This document shows positions 43,804 to 53,235 of a stretch of 64,000 nucleotides of DNA, in pieces. Under the pieces are notes generated by a model. That model saw only the letters and a program-made list of their open reading frames with translations. It was not told the origin of the DNA and searched no databases. Within the stretch, counting starts at the first letter, position 1. The number at the start of each line of letters is the position of its first letter. The stretch is from SVTX01 sp045542075. Lineage in GTDB: Bacteria; Bacillota; Clostridia; Oscillospirales; CAG-272. Both the position numbers and the translations under genes were made by a program. The DNA is taken from contig JAZQKI010000001.1 in assembly GCA_045542075.1 (NCBI GenBank), positions 8,114 to 72,113 on the forward strand. The letters run 5' to 3'.

Positions 43804-43832
43804 TTGACGAATAATCAAAAAAGGTATATAAT
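43804..43832 (+). promoter_or_regulatory. Sigma-A promoter of the TSCPD-phosphoglucomutase operon
   Basis: TTGACG (43804-43809), 17-bp spacer, TATAAT (43827-43832). The untranslated leader is about 80 bases and shows no clear riboswitch fold. Confidence 0.8.
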
Positions 43833-43917
43833 ATAATTTGAGGCGGACGTAAAGGCGCTGCCCGGAATTTTACAAATAAAAATCAAGGATGAATTTAATA
43901 AAAAAGGAGATAGAAAA

Positions 43918-44172
43918 ATGGAACACATTACTTACACTCCCCATGGAGTTTGCTCAAGAAAAATAGACATAGACGTTGAGGACGGAATTATCAAGGATGC
44001 CAAATTCACTGGCGGCTGCTCGGGTAATACCCAGGGCGTTTGCTCTCTGCTTATCGGCATGAGCGTTGAGGAGGCAATAAAGAGACTTGAGGGTATCAAG
44101 TGCGGTCCTCGTCCCACGTCCTGTCCCGACCAGCTTTCCCGCGCGCTCAAGGAATATCTTGCAAATAAATAA
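43918..44172 (+). CDS. TSCPD-domain protein (TIGR03905 family)
   Basis: 84 aa. Family cysteines: HGVCSRKI, GGCSGNTQGVC and GPRPTSCPDQLS, the last carrying the TSCPD motif. The domain also occurs at the end of vitamin-B12-dependent ribonucleotide reductases; the stand-alone form has no proven job. Start: ATG 43918 with AAGGAGA. Co-transcribed with the mutase gene 15 bp downstream. Confidence 0.93.
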   Translation: MEHITYTPHGVCSRKIDIDVEDGIIKDAKFTGGCSGNTQGVCSLLIGMSVEEAIKRLEGIKCGPRPTSCPDQLSRALKEYLANK

Positions 44173-44187
44173 TAATAGAGGTGTCAA

Positions 44188-45903
44188 ATGGAAAAGTATT
44201 TGGAAAACTACAACCGTTGGTTAAACTCCCCCGTTCTTTCCCAGGCAGAAAAGCAGGAGCTTTTGTCAATCAAGGATGACGAAAACGAGATAAAGTTCCG
44301 CTTTTCATCTTATCTGTCCTTTGGTACTGCGGGACTCCGCGGCACAATGAAGGTCGGCATGAACGCGATGAATATCTACACCGTCGCTCACGCAACGCAG
44401 GGCCTCGCTTCCCTCATTTTGAAGGAAGGCAGAGCGGCAGACGGCGTGGCTATCGCGTACGACTCCAGAAACAACTCCGAGCTTTTTGCCCACGTATCCG
44501 CAGAGGTGCTTGCGGCGTCAGGAATTCCCGTTTACATTTTTGACGCGCTTCGCCCCACACCCGAGCTTTCATTTGCTCTTCGTGAGCTGAAATGCGTTGC
44601 GGGTATTAACATAACGGCATCTCACAACCCCAAGCAGTATAACGGCTATAAGGCTTATTGGGAGGACGGTGCACAGCTTCCCCCCGAGCACGCGGACACA
44701 GTAAGTGCTGAGATTGCAAAGGTTGACATTTTTGACGGCGTTAAGAGAATGGACTTTGACGAGGGCGTAAAGTCGGGTATTATCACTATAATCGGTGACG
44801 AGATCGACGAAAAGTATCTTACTCAGGTTCAGGCGCAGGCGGTAAATCCCAATGCGGTAAAGAACGTATCTGACGACCTCAAGATAGTTTACACTCCCCT
44901 TCACGGCACGGGACACAAGCTCGTTCCCGAGATCCTCAAGAGAACGGGACTCAAGCATCTCTACACGGTTGATGAGCAGTGCGTAATAGACGGCAATTTC
45001 CCCACAGTTGAGAAGCCCAACCCCGAGTATGCGGAGGTATTTTCTCTCGGTATTGAGCTTGCAAACAAGGTGGGAAGCGACCTTATAATTGCTACCGACC
45101 CCGACGCTGACCGAGTTGGCGTTGTTGCAAGAACAAAGGACGGCTCGTTCAGAACCATCACGGGCAACCAGATGGGCGCGCTCCTCCTTGACTATATAAT
45201 CACGGCTTACGAGCAGACAAACACCATGCCCCCTCTTCCCTATGCCGTAAAGACTATCGTGACGACCGAGCTTGCCTCAAAAATCTGTCAGTCGCACGGA
45301 GTTGAGATATTCAACGTGCTTACGGGCTTTAAGTTTATCGGCGAGGTAATCAAGAACCACGAAAAGAGCGGTCAGGGCTCGTACATTTTCGGCTTTGAGG
45401 AGAGCTACGGCTACCTCAAGGGTACTTACGCAAGAGACAAGGACGCTGTCGTGGCTTCAATGCTTATCTGCGAGATGACGGCTTACTATGCGGCAAAGAA
45501 TATGACTCTCTCCGACGCGCTTGAGCTTCTTTACGAGAGATACGGCTACTGCTGCGAGTCCAACTCCGAGATTTATATGGAAGGCGTTGACGGTCCCGCA
45601 AAGATTGCGGCTATTATGGACGGTCTCCGCAACAACGCTCCCTCCTCTATCGGTGGCGCTGACGTTGTCACCTTCGGCGACTATAACGCCGAGGAGTTTA
45701 CGGATATTGCAACGGGCAAGAAGACTCCCACGGGACTTCCCAAGTCAAACGTGCTTTATTTCAAGCTGGACAACGGCGACGTTATCATCGTTCGTCCCTC
45801 GGGTACAGAGCCCAAGATAAAGTTCTATTTCCTCGTTATTGCTGAAAATGCAGATAACGCGCAGGAAAAGATTTCAAGCTATAAGGTTTCCCTTGGAATT
45901 TAA
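44188..45903 (+). CDS. Phosphoglucomutase/phosphomannomutase
   Basis: 571 aa alpha-D-phosphohexomutase interconverting glucose-1- and glucose-6-phosphate (or mannose forms), for glycogen and cell-wall precursors. GTAGLRGTMKVGMNAMN near the start, phosphoserine loop ITASHNPKQYNGYKAYW, metal loop TDPDADRVGVV, sugar loop GFEESYGYLKG and phosphate loop RPSGTEPKIKFY are present. Length fits the PgcA-type enzymes of Firmicutes. Start: ATG 44188 with AGAGGTG. Confidence 0.95.
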   Translation: MEKYLENYNRWLNSPVLSQAEKQELLSIKDDENEIKFRFSSYLSFGTAGLRGTMKVGMNAMNIYTVAHATQGLASLILKEGRAADGVAIAYDSRNNSELFAHVSAEVLAASGIPVYIFDALRPTPELSFALRELKCVAGINITASHNPKQYNGYKAYWEDGAQLPPEHADTVSAEIAKVDIFDGVKRMDFDEGVKSGIITIIGDEIDEKYLTQVQAQAVNPNAVKNVSDDLKIVYTPLHGTGHKLVPEILKRTGLKHLYTVDEQCVIDGNFPTVEKPNPEYAEVFSLGIELANKVGSDLIIATDPDADRVGVVARTKDGSFRTITGNQMGALLLDYIITAYEQTNTMPPLPYAVKTIVTTELASKICQSHGVEIFNVLTGFKFIGEVIKNHEKSGQGSYIFGFEESYGYLKGTYARDKDAVVASMLICEMTAYYAAKNMTLSDALELLYERYGYCCESNSEIYMEGVDGPAKIAAIMDGLRNNAPSSIGGADVVTFGDYNAEEFTDIATGKKTPTGLPKSNVLYFKLDNGDVIIVRPSGTEPKIKFYFLVIAENADNAQEKISSYKVSLGI

Positions 45904-45919
45904 GAGAATAATAAAATAA

Positions 45920-45960
45920 ACCGCCGAGAGCGACTAAAGCAGTTGCTCTCGGCGGTATTT
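45920..45960. terminator. Bidirectional terminator after the mutase gene
   Basis: Twelve-base GC-rich stem ACCGCCGAGAGC / GCTCTCGGCGGT with an internal loop and TATTTCTT; it also lies right after the end of the split sigma gene on the minus strand. Confidence 0.85.
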
Positions 45961-45964
45961 CTTA

Positions 45965-46933
45965 TTATGAATTTGGAAGTATAATTGTTGTCAGTGCCTT
46001 TCTCTGCTCTTCGGTAGGCAGACCCAGCTTGCCGTTATTCAAAAGCGCAACAATACAGTGAAGCAAGAACCAACTGTCAGAGTGGAACACAAACTGCAGC
46101 TCATACTCTTTGATCTTTCTCAAATGCGCCGGAACACACTCCAAAGCAGCCTTGGCATACGGTGCTTTGAGTGCTTCAAATTGATCCTTATATTTCGCCT
46201 TAATGCGCTCACCGATCATAAGCAACTCGTTTTGCACTTCCTTATTGGTCAGAACAATGATTTTCCATGCTGTCTTGAAGCATCCGTCGTAGTCACCCCA
46301 GGTCTTAATGTAGCCACGCTCACCAAGCCATGCATAATCCTCCTTGGAGAGCAGCCATTCTTTTTCATGGTCGTAGAGCGAAAGCACGCGCTTGGCATCA
46401 TCCGCGTACACGAAATATCCTTTATAATCGCCTCGATTAGACCATTCGCTATCGATCTGCCACAAGATATGACCGTCATGCTCGTTCCACATAGGTCCGC
46501 ACCAATTCTTCATGTATACGTGGCCCTCGGGCAACACTATATCATCCGGCACGACCGTCGCATGAAAGATATTTTGCCCACCGTCGGGACGAATGGTTGC
46601 CACCTCGTCAAACGTAATACGCTTATCCATCAAATCATCACCCGACAAAGCGGCAATATACGGAACGAGCGACCATAAAAGGAAATTATGATCTCTTTGC
46701 GGCTTTTCGAGTGTCGTTTCGGGCATCATATAGTTGCAAAAAATGCGCTCGTCATCTAAGATTCCGCTACTTTTCAGCTGATCAAACAGATCGTTTGCAA
46801 ACAGCTCCGCAGCCTTTTTATACATATTGTTCTGCATGACCAATAGCTCTGCCGTAGGTTCGTTGATGATAAAATTGATCAGATACTTGTCCTTTTGCTT
46901 TATCAAAAAGCCGTATTCCTCTAAAATATCCAC
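45965..46933 (-). pseudogene. C-terminal part of a split sigma-factor gene (regulatory region)
   Basis: 322-codon open frame in exactly the same reading frame as the sigma gene that ends at 46940. Its first residues (VDILEEYGFLIKQKDKYLINFIINEP) continue the winged-helix segment (DLGVSPVYV) that the UAA codon cuts, so this is probably the rest of one protein rather than a separate gene. It contains no membrane helix; a Trp/Tyr-rich region (KNWCGPMWNEHDGHILWQID) suggests an input or partner-binding domain. A GTG at 46933 could allow restart, but no good ribosome site precedes it. I do not recognise the domain. If re-initiated it could work as a separate regulator. Confidence 0.65.
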
Positions 46934-46939
46934 CTCTGT

Positions 46940-47632
46940 TTACACATAAACGGGTGATACACCCAGATCATCTGCGATCTCATTGACCGTCTTGGCGATG
47001 TTTCTGACGCAGTAGCATATATTCTGCGGCAGGCTTGACCGAAAAAATTCGTCCGGATTTCTGTTCCCCGCCGAGCCATTGATTCCGTATGCATGAAATT
47101 TTATCGGATTAAATTTGAGTTCACTTGTTTTTCTCATAGTATCCATACCTCGTTTCAATTCTTTTTTTGCTTCAAACAAGTGCCATTTAACTGTGCCGAT
47201 AGGAATACCCAAATCTTTAGCAATATCTCCTTGCTTGCGATTTTCAAAATAGTACGCAATTACGATCTTTCGCTGGAGCTTTGAAAGATATGCAATTTCG
47301 CTCTGCAATCTACGTATGGTATCGGCATTGTCGTCGTCATTAAAAATAGAGTCGGGATCGGCAATTATCTCCGCCACCTCATCAATGGATACGCCTATCA
47401 CGCTTTTAGCGGCATCTCTATAATAATTACTGAGCGCATTATGAGCAATCGTCCAAATAAATTTGTTAACGTCCCCGATATCGTCTTTGATCAAAAGCGC
47501 ACGAAATGCTTTTAATACGATATCCTGCGAAAGATCCTCCGCGTCGTGTGCATTCTTACACCGCTTCAGCGCAAAGCCAAATATGGGATTAAGATATTTA
47601 GTGATGATTTTTTCGGCATCTTGTCTGTTCAC
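46940..47632 (-). CDS. ECF-type sigma factor, cut short by an in-frame UAA
   Basis: 230 aa. Region 2 is NPIFGFALKRCKNAHDAEDLSQDIVLKAF (about 15-44) and region 4 LSKLQRKIVIAYYFENRKQG to VKWHLFEAKKELKRGM (about 116-165), so the RNA-polymerase- and promoter-binding parts are whole. The chain then enters a winged-helix start (NEIADDLGVSPVYV) and stops at TAA (46940-46942); the same frame stays open for 322 more codons. The product may still act as a sigma factor without its control domain. Start: GTG 47632 with GAGGT. It sits behind its own ECF-like promoter, suggesting self-control. No anti-sigma gene is adjacent. Confidence 0.8.
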   Translation of the reverse strand: MNRQDAEKIITKYLNPIFGFALKRCKNAHDAEDLSQDIVLKAFRALLIKDDIGDVNKFIWTIAHNALSNYYRDAAKSVIGVSIDEVAEIIADPDSIFNDDDNADTIRRLQSEIAYLSKLQRKIVIAYYFENRKQGDIAKDLGIPIGTVKWHLFEAKKELKRGMDTMRKTSELKFNPIKFHAYGINGSAGNRNPDEFFRSSLPQNICYCVRNIAKTVNEIADDLGVSPVYV

Positions 47633-47660
47633 TTGTTTGTACCTCGTTGAAAGCTTTCAC

Positions 47661-47691
47661 CTATATAGACACGGATTTTGAAAAAGGTTGG
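47661..47691 (-). promoter_or_regulatory. ECF-type promoter of the sigma-factor gene
   Basis: Minus strand: CAACCTTTTT (about 47682-47691) and CGTGTCTATATAG (about 47661-47673), the AACCTTT plus GTCTATA layout typical of ECF-driven and self-regulated genes in Clostridia. Start codon 29 bp away. Confidence 0.6.
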
Positions 47692-47739
47692 ATTTTTTTA
47701 ATAATTATATCATAAATTGAAAAAATGTCGACTTTTATG

Positions 47740-47778
47740 ACTAAGGCACTTGCAGTAATTTTCACAAGTGCCTTAGTT
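47740..47778. terminator. Terminator-like hairpin after dnaE
   Basis: Thirteen-base stem ACTAAGGCACTTG / CAAGTGCCTTAGT; the T run lies on the plus-strand side, so its polarity does not fit dnaE well. Confidence 0.55.
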
Positions 47779-47783
47779 TTTGT

Positions 47784-50700
47784 TTATTTCAAAATACAAT
47801 TCTCCTCTCCAAGCAGCTTTTTAAGCTCGGAGATGGCATATTCCGAGCAAAACATTTTTTCGCTGTACTCGGAGTATTTTTTTGTACTGCTGTCATAGAA
47901 AATGACTGAAAGGCTGCCCTCGTTGAATATATCTACAAGATTCTTTGCGTATTTGAATTTTTCGCACTCCATATCGGGAACACGCAGATATATTTTTGTC
48001 GGGACTGTAGCCTGTTTTTGAGGCGCGGGCGCGGTCTTTTGTGTAGTCGGTGCTGGCTCTGCCGGCTTTGCCGGCGCGGCACTCATATAAGCCGAAAGAT
48101 ATACCGAAAGCCTTGGGTCTGCGGCGGGCTGCGCGGGGTTACTTGTCGGTTTATTTTCAACCGCTTTAAGCTGCTCCTGCTTTTCAAATACGGAGTTTTC
48201 CATCAAGGGAGATACTGTATTTACAAGTATCTTTGCGTCCTCGTCCTTATATGACAGAGTTCCCTCTATATACACACCGTTGTCAAGCAATATTTCGTGC
48301 GAATAGTTGTTATATACCTTCGGGAAGGTAATGCACTCTATTTCGCCGAGCTTGTCCTCAAGCTTGAAAAACGCCATTCGCTCTTCTCTTCTCGTGGTCT
48401 TGAAGGTCACCGCGGTAACAATTCCCGCGAGCTTTACCTTAGCACCGTCACGGAGAGTGCTGTCGTCGGATATAATATCCGTTATCTTTGTCACGGACAG
48501 AGACTTGACGTGGGACTCAAAGTTGTCTATCATATGTCCCGAGAAATACATCCCCGACGCGTCCTTTTCAAGCATAAGCTTTTCGCGCATAGTAAACTCG
48601 GGAATATTGGGATACTCAAACGATGGCGTATCCGCGCCGCCCGCCATTGAGAACATATCCATCTGCCCCATAATGTTGTTGCGCCTTTTCTGCTGTATAT
48701 TGTCGATTATGCTCTCGTAGGATGCGAGAATTTGCGAGCGATGCGCGCCAAGACCGTCAAAGCCTCCCGCCTTGATTATAGCCTCTACCTGACGCTTGTT
48801 AAGCTCGGTGGTCTCGGACATTCTCTCAACAAAGTTTTCAAAAGACGTAAACGGCTCGCGCGTTCTCTCGCGTATAATTGCCGCGATAAACTGTCTGCCG
48901 ACGTTTTTGAGCGCCGCCATACCGAAGCGGATATTGCCCTCAGTATCCGTGCCGAAATCAACTCGGCTTGTGTTTATATTGGGCGGCAGGACTGATATGC
49001 CGAATTTTGAGCATTCAGCAATATATTCCGCGGCTTTGGTACGGTTGTCAAGCACGCTTGTGAGAAGCGCCGCCATATATTCACCCGTGTAGTGCGCCTT
49101 CAGATACGCCGTGCGGTAGGATATGAGCGCGTAGGCTGCTGCGTGGGACTTGTTAAAGGCATAGTTTGCAAAGCTTGACATATCCTCAAAAAGCTTTTCT
49201 GCCTTTTTGCCGTCAATTCCGTTGGCTTTAGCTCCCTCAATAAACTGCTCGCGCTCGGCATTCAATACCGACGCTTTTTTCTTTGACATCGCGCGGCGCA
49301 CTATATCCGCGTGACCGAATGTATATCCCGCGATATTTCGGAAAATGCTCATTACCTGCTCCTGATATACGGTACAGCCGTATGTGGACTTCAATATAGG
49401 CTCAAGCTCGGGAATGTCGTATTTGATTTTTGACGGGTCGTGCTTGCACTCGATAAATCTCGGTATGGAGTCCATAGGTCCCGGACGGTAGAGGGCTATC
49501 GCTGCGATAATATCGTCTATACACTCGGGACGGAGATTCTGGAGCATCTGTCTCATTCCGTCGGACTCAAGCTGGAACACGCCAAGGGTATTTCCCTTTG
49601 AGATAAGCTCGTACGTCTCTTTATCGTCAAGGGGTATCTTTTCAATGTCAAAGTCGGGGTTATTCTCTTTTATCTGCTTTTCCGCGTCGCTGATGATTGT
49701 AAGATAACGCAGAGCCAAAAAGTCGAATTTGAGTAGTCCGAGTGCGGCTATGGTGTCCATATCAAACTGCGTGACGGTCGCGCTGTTGCTGACTGCAAGC
49801 GGCACGTAGTCTGATACGGGCTCGTCGGTAATGACTACGCCCGCGGCGTGAACCGAGATGTTTCGGGGCATTCCCTCAAGAGCCATAGCGGTGTCTATAA
49901 GCTCGCGCACCTGCTCGGAGTCCTTATACATTTCCGCAAGCGCGGGGGATTTTATCGCCTGCTTCAAGGTTATTCCAAGCTCGTGAGGTACGGCTTTTGC
50001 CACTGCGTCAACGTCTGAATAAGACATACCCATAGCGCGACCGCAGTCGCGTATTGCCGCCTTTGCGGCAAGAGTTCCAAAGGTGATTATCTGCGAGACG
50101 TGATCCTTGCCGTATTTTTCCTCAACGTATCTTATGACCTCGTCGCGTCGCTCATAGCAGAAGTCAATATCAATATCGGGCATGCTTACTCGCTCGGGGT
50201 TGAGAAATCTCTCGAACAGCAGGTCGAATTTTATAGAGTCGACCTCGGTAATTCCAAGCAGATAAGCCACAAGGCTTCCCGCGCCCGATCCTCTGCCGGG
50301 TCCGACGGATATGCCTGATTTTTTTGCGAAGTTTACGTAGTCCTGAACTATGAGGAAATAGTCAGCGTATCCCATAGACGAGATGACCGAAAGCTCGTAC
50401 TTTATTCTTTCCTCGTAGGCAAGTCTGTTATTGTGAGGTTTATCTCCAAATACTATGTGTCCTCGTTCTATACGGCTCTCAAGTCCGCGCTGTGTAAGCT
50501 CACAGAGATATTCCTCCGCGCTCTTGCCCATAGGACACGGGAATTTCGGGAGAAGCACCTGCTCAAAGTCAAACTCAAGATTGCACTTATCTGCTATTTT
50601 GACTGTGTTTTCTATTGCCGAGGGATATTCTGCGTAGATCTCGCGCATCTCCTCGGTGGTCTTGATGTAGTAGTCGTCCGAGTCAAATTCGGGCTTGTGA

Positions 50701-51398
50701 GGGTCTGTGAGTGTGGTGTTGGTCTGTATGCACATCAATACCTGCTGAACGTATGAGTCGCGACGGCGTAGGTAGTGGCAGTCGTTAGTCGCTACAAGCG
50801 GAATATCGCACTCTCCTGCAATTTTTACAAGCTGAGGAATAAGAGCCTTTGTTTCCTCCGTGCCGTGATCCTGAAGCTCAATATAGAAATTCCCTTCGCC
50901 AAAAGCCTGCTTATATTTGAGAGCAGTCTCCTTTGCCGCGTCGTAATCTCCGCGAGTGAGCTGCTTTGGTATCTTGCCCGACAGACATGCGGAGAGCGCT
51001 ATAAGTCCGTCACAATGGTCAAAAAGCAGAGATTCGTCTATTCGCGGTCTCACGTAAAAGCCCTCGGTAAAGCCTTTTGATACAAGGTATATAAGGTTTT
51101 TATAACCCGTCATATTCTTGCAGAGCAAAACGAGGTGGTAATAGGAGGTGTCCGAAACAGGACGCTTTTCAAAGCGCGATGCGGGGGCTACGTAGACCTC
51201 GCAGCCGATTATAGGCTTTATTCCCTGCGAGCGACATTCCTTATAGAATGACAACACGCCGTACATATTTCCGTGGTCGGTTATAGCCACGGCGTCCTGA
51301 CGGCATTCCTTTATTCTTTCGGGTATATCTTTGATACGGCATGCGCCGTCAAGGAGACTGTATTCACTATGAAGATGCAGATGTACAAAATTTCCCAT
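47784..51398 (-). CDS. dnaE: DNA polymerase III alpha subunit DnaE
   Basis: 1204 aa. PHP domain HLHLHSEYSLLDG (6-18) and ITDHGNMYG, polymerase core GPGRGSGAGSLVAYLLG, catalytic PDIDIDF (about 399-405), YQEQVMSIFRNIAGYTFG, AYNKSHA-like NYAFNKSHAAAYALI, a helix-hairpin-helix region and a C-terminal OB fold (VKLAGIVTAVTFKTTRREERM) followed by a Pro/Ala linker and a short end domain. It has no exonuclease insert or zinc knuckle, unlike the polC product in this window; in such organisms DnaE extends primers before PolC takes over. Start: ATG 51398 with AAAGGAAAGG. Last gene of a four-gene run behind whiA (17 bp). Confidence 0.97.
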   Translation of the reverse strand: MGNFVHLHLHSEYSLLDGACRIKDIPERIKECRQDAVAITDHGNMYGVLSFYKECRSQGIKPIIGCEVYVAPASRFEKRPVSDTSYYHLVLLCKNMTGYKNLIYLVSKGFTEGFYVRPRIDESLLFDHCDGLIALSACLSGKIPKQLTRGDYDAAKETALKYKQAFGEGNFYIELQDHGTEETKALIPQLVKIAGECDIPLVATNDCHYLRRRDSYVQQVLMCIQTNTTLTDPHKPEFDSDDYYIKTTEEMREIYAEYPSAIENTVKIADKCNLEFDFEQVLLPKFPCPMGKSAEEYLCELTQRGLESRIERGHIVFGDKPHNNRLAYEERIKYELSVISSMGYADYFLIVQDYVNFAKKSGISVGPGRGSGAGSLVAYLLGITEVDSIKFDLLFERFLNPERVSMPDIDIDFCYERRDEVIRYVEEKYGKDHVSQIITFGTLAAKAAIRDCGRAMGMSYSDVDAVAKAVPHELGITLKQAIKSPALAEMYKDSEQVRELIDTAMALEGMPRNISVHAAGVVITDEPVSDYVPLAVSNSATVTQFDMDTIAALGLLKFDFLALRYLTIISDAEKQIKENNPDFDIEKIPLDDKETYELISKGNTLGVFQLESDGMRQMLQNLRPECIDDIIAAIALYRPGPMDSIPRFIECKHDPSKIKYDIPELEPILKSTYGCTVYQEQVMSIFRNIAGYTFGHADIVRRAMSKKKASVLNAEREQFIEGAKANGIDGKKAEKLFEDMSSFANYAFNKSHAAAYALISYRTAYLKAHYTGEYMAALLTSVLDNRTKAAEYIAECSKFGISVLPPNINTSRVDFGTDTEGNIRFGMAALKNVGRQFIAAIIRERTREPFTSFENFVERMSETTELNKRQVEAIIKAGGFDGLGAHRSQILASYESIIDNIQQKRRNNIMGQMDMFSMAGGADTPSFEYPNIPEFTMREKLMLEKDASGMYFSGHMIDNFESHVKSLSVTKITDIISDDSTLRDGAKVKLAGIVTAVTFKTTRREERMAFFKLEDKLGEIECITFPKVYNNYSHEILLDNGVYIEGTLSYKDEDAKILVNTVSPLMENSVFEKQEQLKAVENKPTSNPAQPAADPRLSVYLSAYMSAAPAKPAEPAPTTQKTAPAPQKQATVPTKIYLRVPDMECEKFKYAKNLVDIFNEGSLSVIFYDSSTKKYSEYSEKMFCSEYAISELKKLLGEENCILK

Positions 51399-51415
51399 AT
51401 TGCCATGCCTTTCCT

Positions 51416-52309
51416 TTAGATTTCTTGTGATAATTTCATTATTTTTTCAAGTCGGTGATTGAGCCCCGACTTTGTGATTGGCGGGTTGTGGAGGGATGCG
51501 AGAGCCTTCAGCGAAAGCTCGGGGTTTTCAATGCGAAGTCTTGCGGTCTGCTGAAGCTCGTCTGAGAGCATATAAAAGCGGTCTTTTTCAATAAGTCTTT
51601 GGATCGCCTGTATCTGCGGCGCGCCTGCGGTTACCGCTCTTTGAATGTTGCTGGCAACCAAATTCGTGGCTCTGTTCTCGTCCGCGCGGAGCTGATTTTC
51701 AAACTGCTGATTTACAAAGTCAAAAACTATGGTGCTGAGATGACAAAGCGTTAAAAATCCGCCTACCGACTCTCCATTTCTGAAGAACAGACTGTATCCG
51801 TTTTTTCTCTTTGTCATACCGGGATAAATATCTGTGCGGCAGGTAAAGATCTCATTTATCTTCTCCGCTCTCTGTTTGTTGGGTAAGGACAGCTCAAGGG
51901 TGTATGATTTTTCGGGATTGCTTACGCTTCCCACGGCGCAGAACAGTCCGCCAAAAAAATACGACAGACAGCTGTTACACGCAAAAATGCTATCAAAATC
52001 CTTGTGGGTGTCAATGCCACCGTCAATATCAGAGAGTAGCTTTATTGCCGTAGGCAGACAAAATTTTATTGTTATAGTATTACAAAATCCACGCCTTGTT
52101 TCGCTTATATCCATTTCCCTTATCTTATATACCGTGCTTGCGATATACGTCAAAAGATCGGCCACCTCGGGCTCGCTTACCTTTAAGATTATGCCTTCCT
52201 CGGATATATCAGCGCCCATCAATGCGCCGTGGAAAAACGCCTTTTTACAGCATTTGTTTTTGAAATTAAGACTTAATATATCCTTTTTGACTCGTGTTGA
52301 AAATGACAT
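51416..52309 (-). CDS. whiA: DNA-binding protein WhiA
   Basis: 297 aa: a LAGLIDADG-like N-terminal part (SCLSYFFGGLFCAVGSVSNP, AFFHGALMGAD) and a C-terminal helix-turn-helix (LKALASLHNPPITKSGLNHRL). WhiA controls cell division and sporulation genes in Actinobacteria and affects division in Bacillus. Catalytic residues of true homing enzymes are absent, as usual. Start: ATG 52309 with GGAGG a few bases upstream. In many Firmicutes it sits with yvcK and yvcJ; here it is between murB and dnaE instead. Confidence 0.95.
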   Translation of the reverse strand: MSFSTRVKKDILSLNFKNKCCKKAFFHGALMGADISEEGIILKVSEPEVADLLTYIASTVYKIREMDISETRRGFCNTITIKFCLPTAIKLLSDIDGGIDTHKDFDSIFACNSCLSYFFGGLFCAVGSVSNPEKSYTLELSLPNKQRAEKINEIFTCRTDIYPGMTKRKNGYSLFFRNGESVGGFLTLCHLSTIVFDFVNQQFENQLRADENRATNLVASNIQRAVTAGAPQIQAIQRLIEKDRFYMLSDELQQTARLRIENPELSLKALASLHNPPITKSGLNHRLEKIMKLSQEI

Positions 52310-52326
52310 TTATTCCTCCGTTTGTT

Positions 52327-53235
52327 TTATTTTTCGGGAATATATATTATCTCAAGCTCAAGAGTTACGCCGAAATTTTCTCTGACTCTTTGCTTTACAA
52401 TTTCCGCAAGAGCAAGAACATCCGCGCTTGTAGCGTGTCCCTTGTTTACGAAAAATCCTGCGTGCTTTACGGATACCTCCGCATCTCCTACCGAAAGTCC
52501 CTTGAGTCCGCAATCGTCAATAAGCTTTGCGGCAATATATCCGTCGGGGCGCTTGAACGTGCTGCCCGCATTGGGATATTCAAGCGGTTGTTTTTCCTTG
52601 CGGCTTTCCATATTTTTTAATGCTTTTTCCAATGCCTCTCCGTTTGTGTCATAACCAAGCTTTATGAGTGTGGACAGTACAAAACAGCTTTTATTTTCCT
52701 GGAAAAAGCTGTGTCTGTACGAGAAATCGTGATCCTCTGCGGAAAGTGTGAAAAGCTTTCTTGTTTCTGAATTATAGCAAGTGCTTTCAAGCACTATCTG
52801 TGACATCTCACCGCCGTACGCGCCCGCGTTCATATACACCGCTCCGCCGACACTTCCCGGTATGCCGTAAGCAAATTCAAGTCCCGAAAGACCTCGTTTT
52901 TTAAGAGTCTCGCCCGCAAGCTCGGTGAGCTTTTTTCCGCATCCGACGAGCGCAAGCTCACCGTCGGTTTTTTTCGTGTATTGCACCTCATTCATTTTCT
53001 GTGTGAATATAAGCGCGCCTCTGTAGCCCTTATCGTCAAAGAGGATATTGCTGCCGTTGCCGATGACGTCAAAGCGCACTCCGCTGTCGGTCAAGCAATT
53101 AAGAGCGCATATAAATTCCTCTGTGCTTTTTGGGAAGATCGCAGCGTCGCACTCGCCGCCGATCTTGAAGGAGCTATACTTGGAAAGCGGTAGATTTTCC
53201 TTTATTTCTATGCCTTTTGGAAGGTTCAATATCAT
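52327..53235 (-). CDS. murB: UDP-N-acetylenolpyruvoylglucosamine reductase
   Basis: 302 aa FAD enzyme making UDP-MurNAc for peptidoglycan. FAD loops VIGNGSNILFDDKGYRG and GIPGSVGGAVYMNAGAYGGE, the active-site YRHSFFQENK, substrate loop PNAGSTFKRPDG and C-terminal SVKHAGFFVNKG are typical of the short type IIa MurB. Start: ATG 53235, overlapping the HAD gene stop by four bases (ATGA). Confidence 0.96.
   Translation of the reverse strand: MILNLPKGIEIKENLPLSKYSSFKIGGECDAAIFPKSTEEFICALNCLTDSGVRFDVIGNGSNILFDDKGYRGALIFTQKMNEVQYTKKTDGELALVGCGKKLTELAGETLKKRGLSGLEFAYGIPGSVGGAVYMNAGAYGGEMSQIVLESTCYNSETRKLFTLSAEDHDFSYRHSFFQENKSCFVLSTLIKLGYDTNGEALEKALKNMESRKEKQPLEYPNAGSTFKRPDGYIAAKLIDDCGLKGLSVGDAEVSVKHAGFFVNKGHATSADVLALAEIVKQRVRENFGVTLELEIIYIPEK

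Noticed and set aside
43833..43917. Possible riboswitch in the leader of the TSCPD operon
   Set aside because: Leader of about 80 bases shows no recognisable conserved core or terminator-antiterminator pair.
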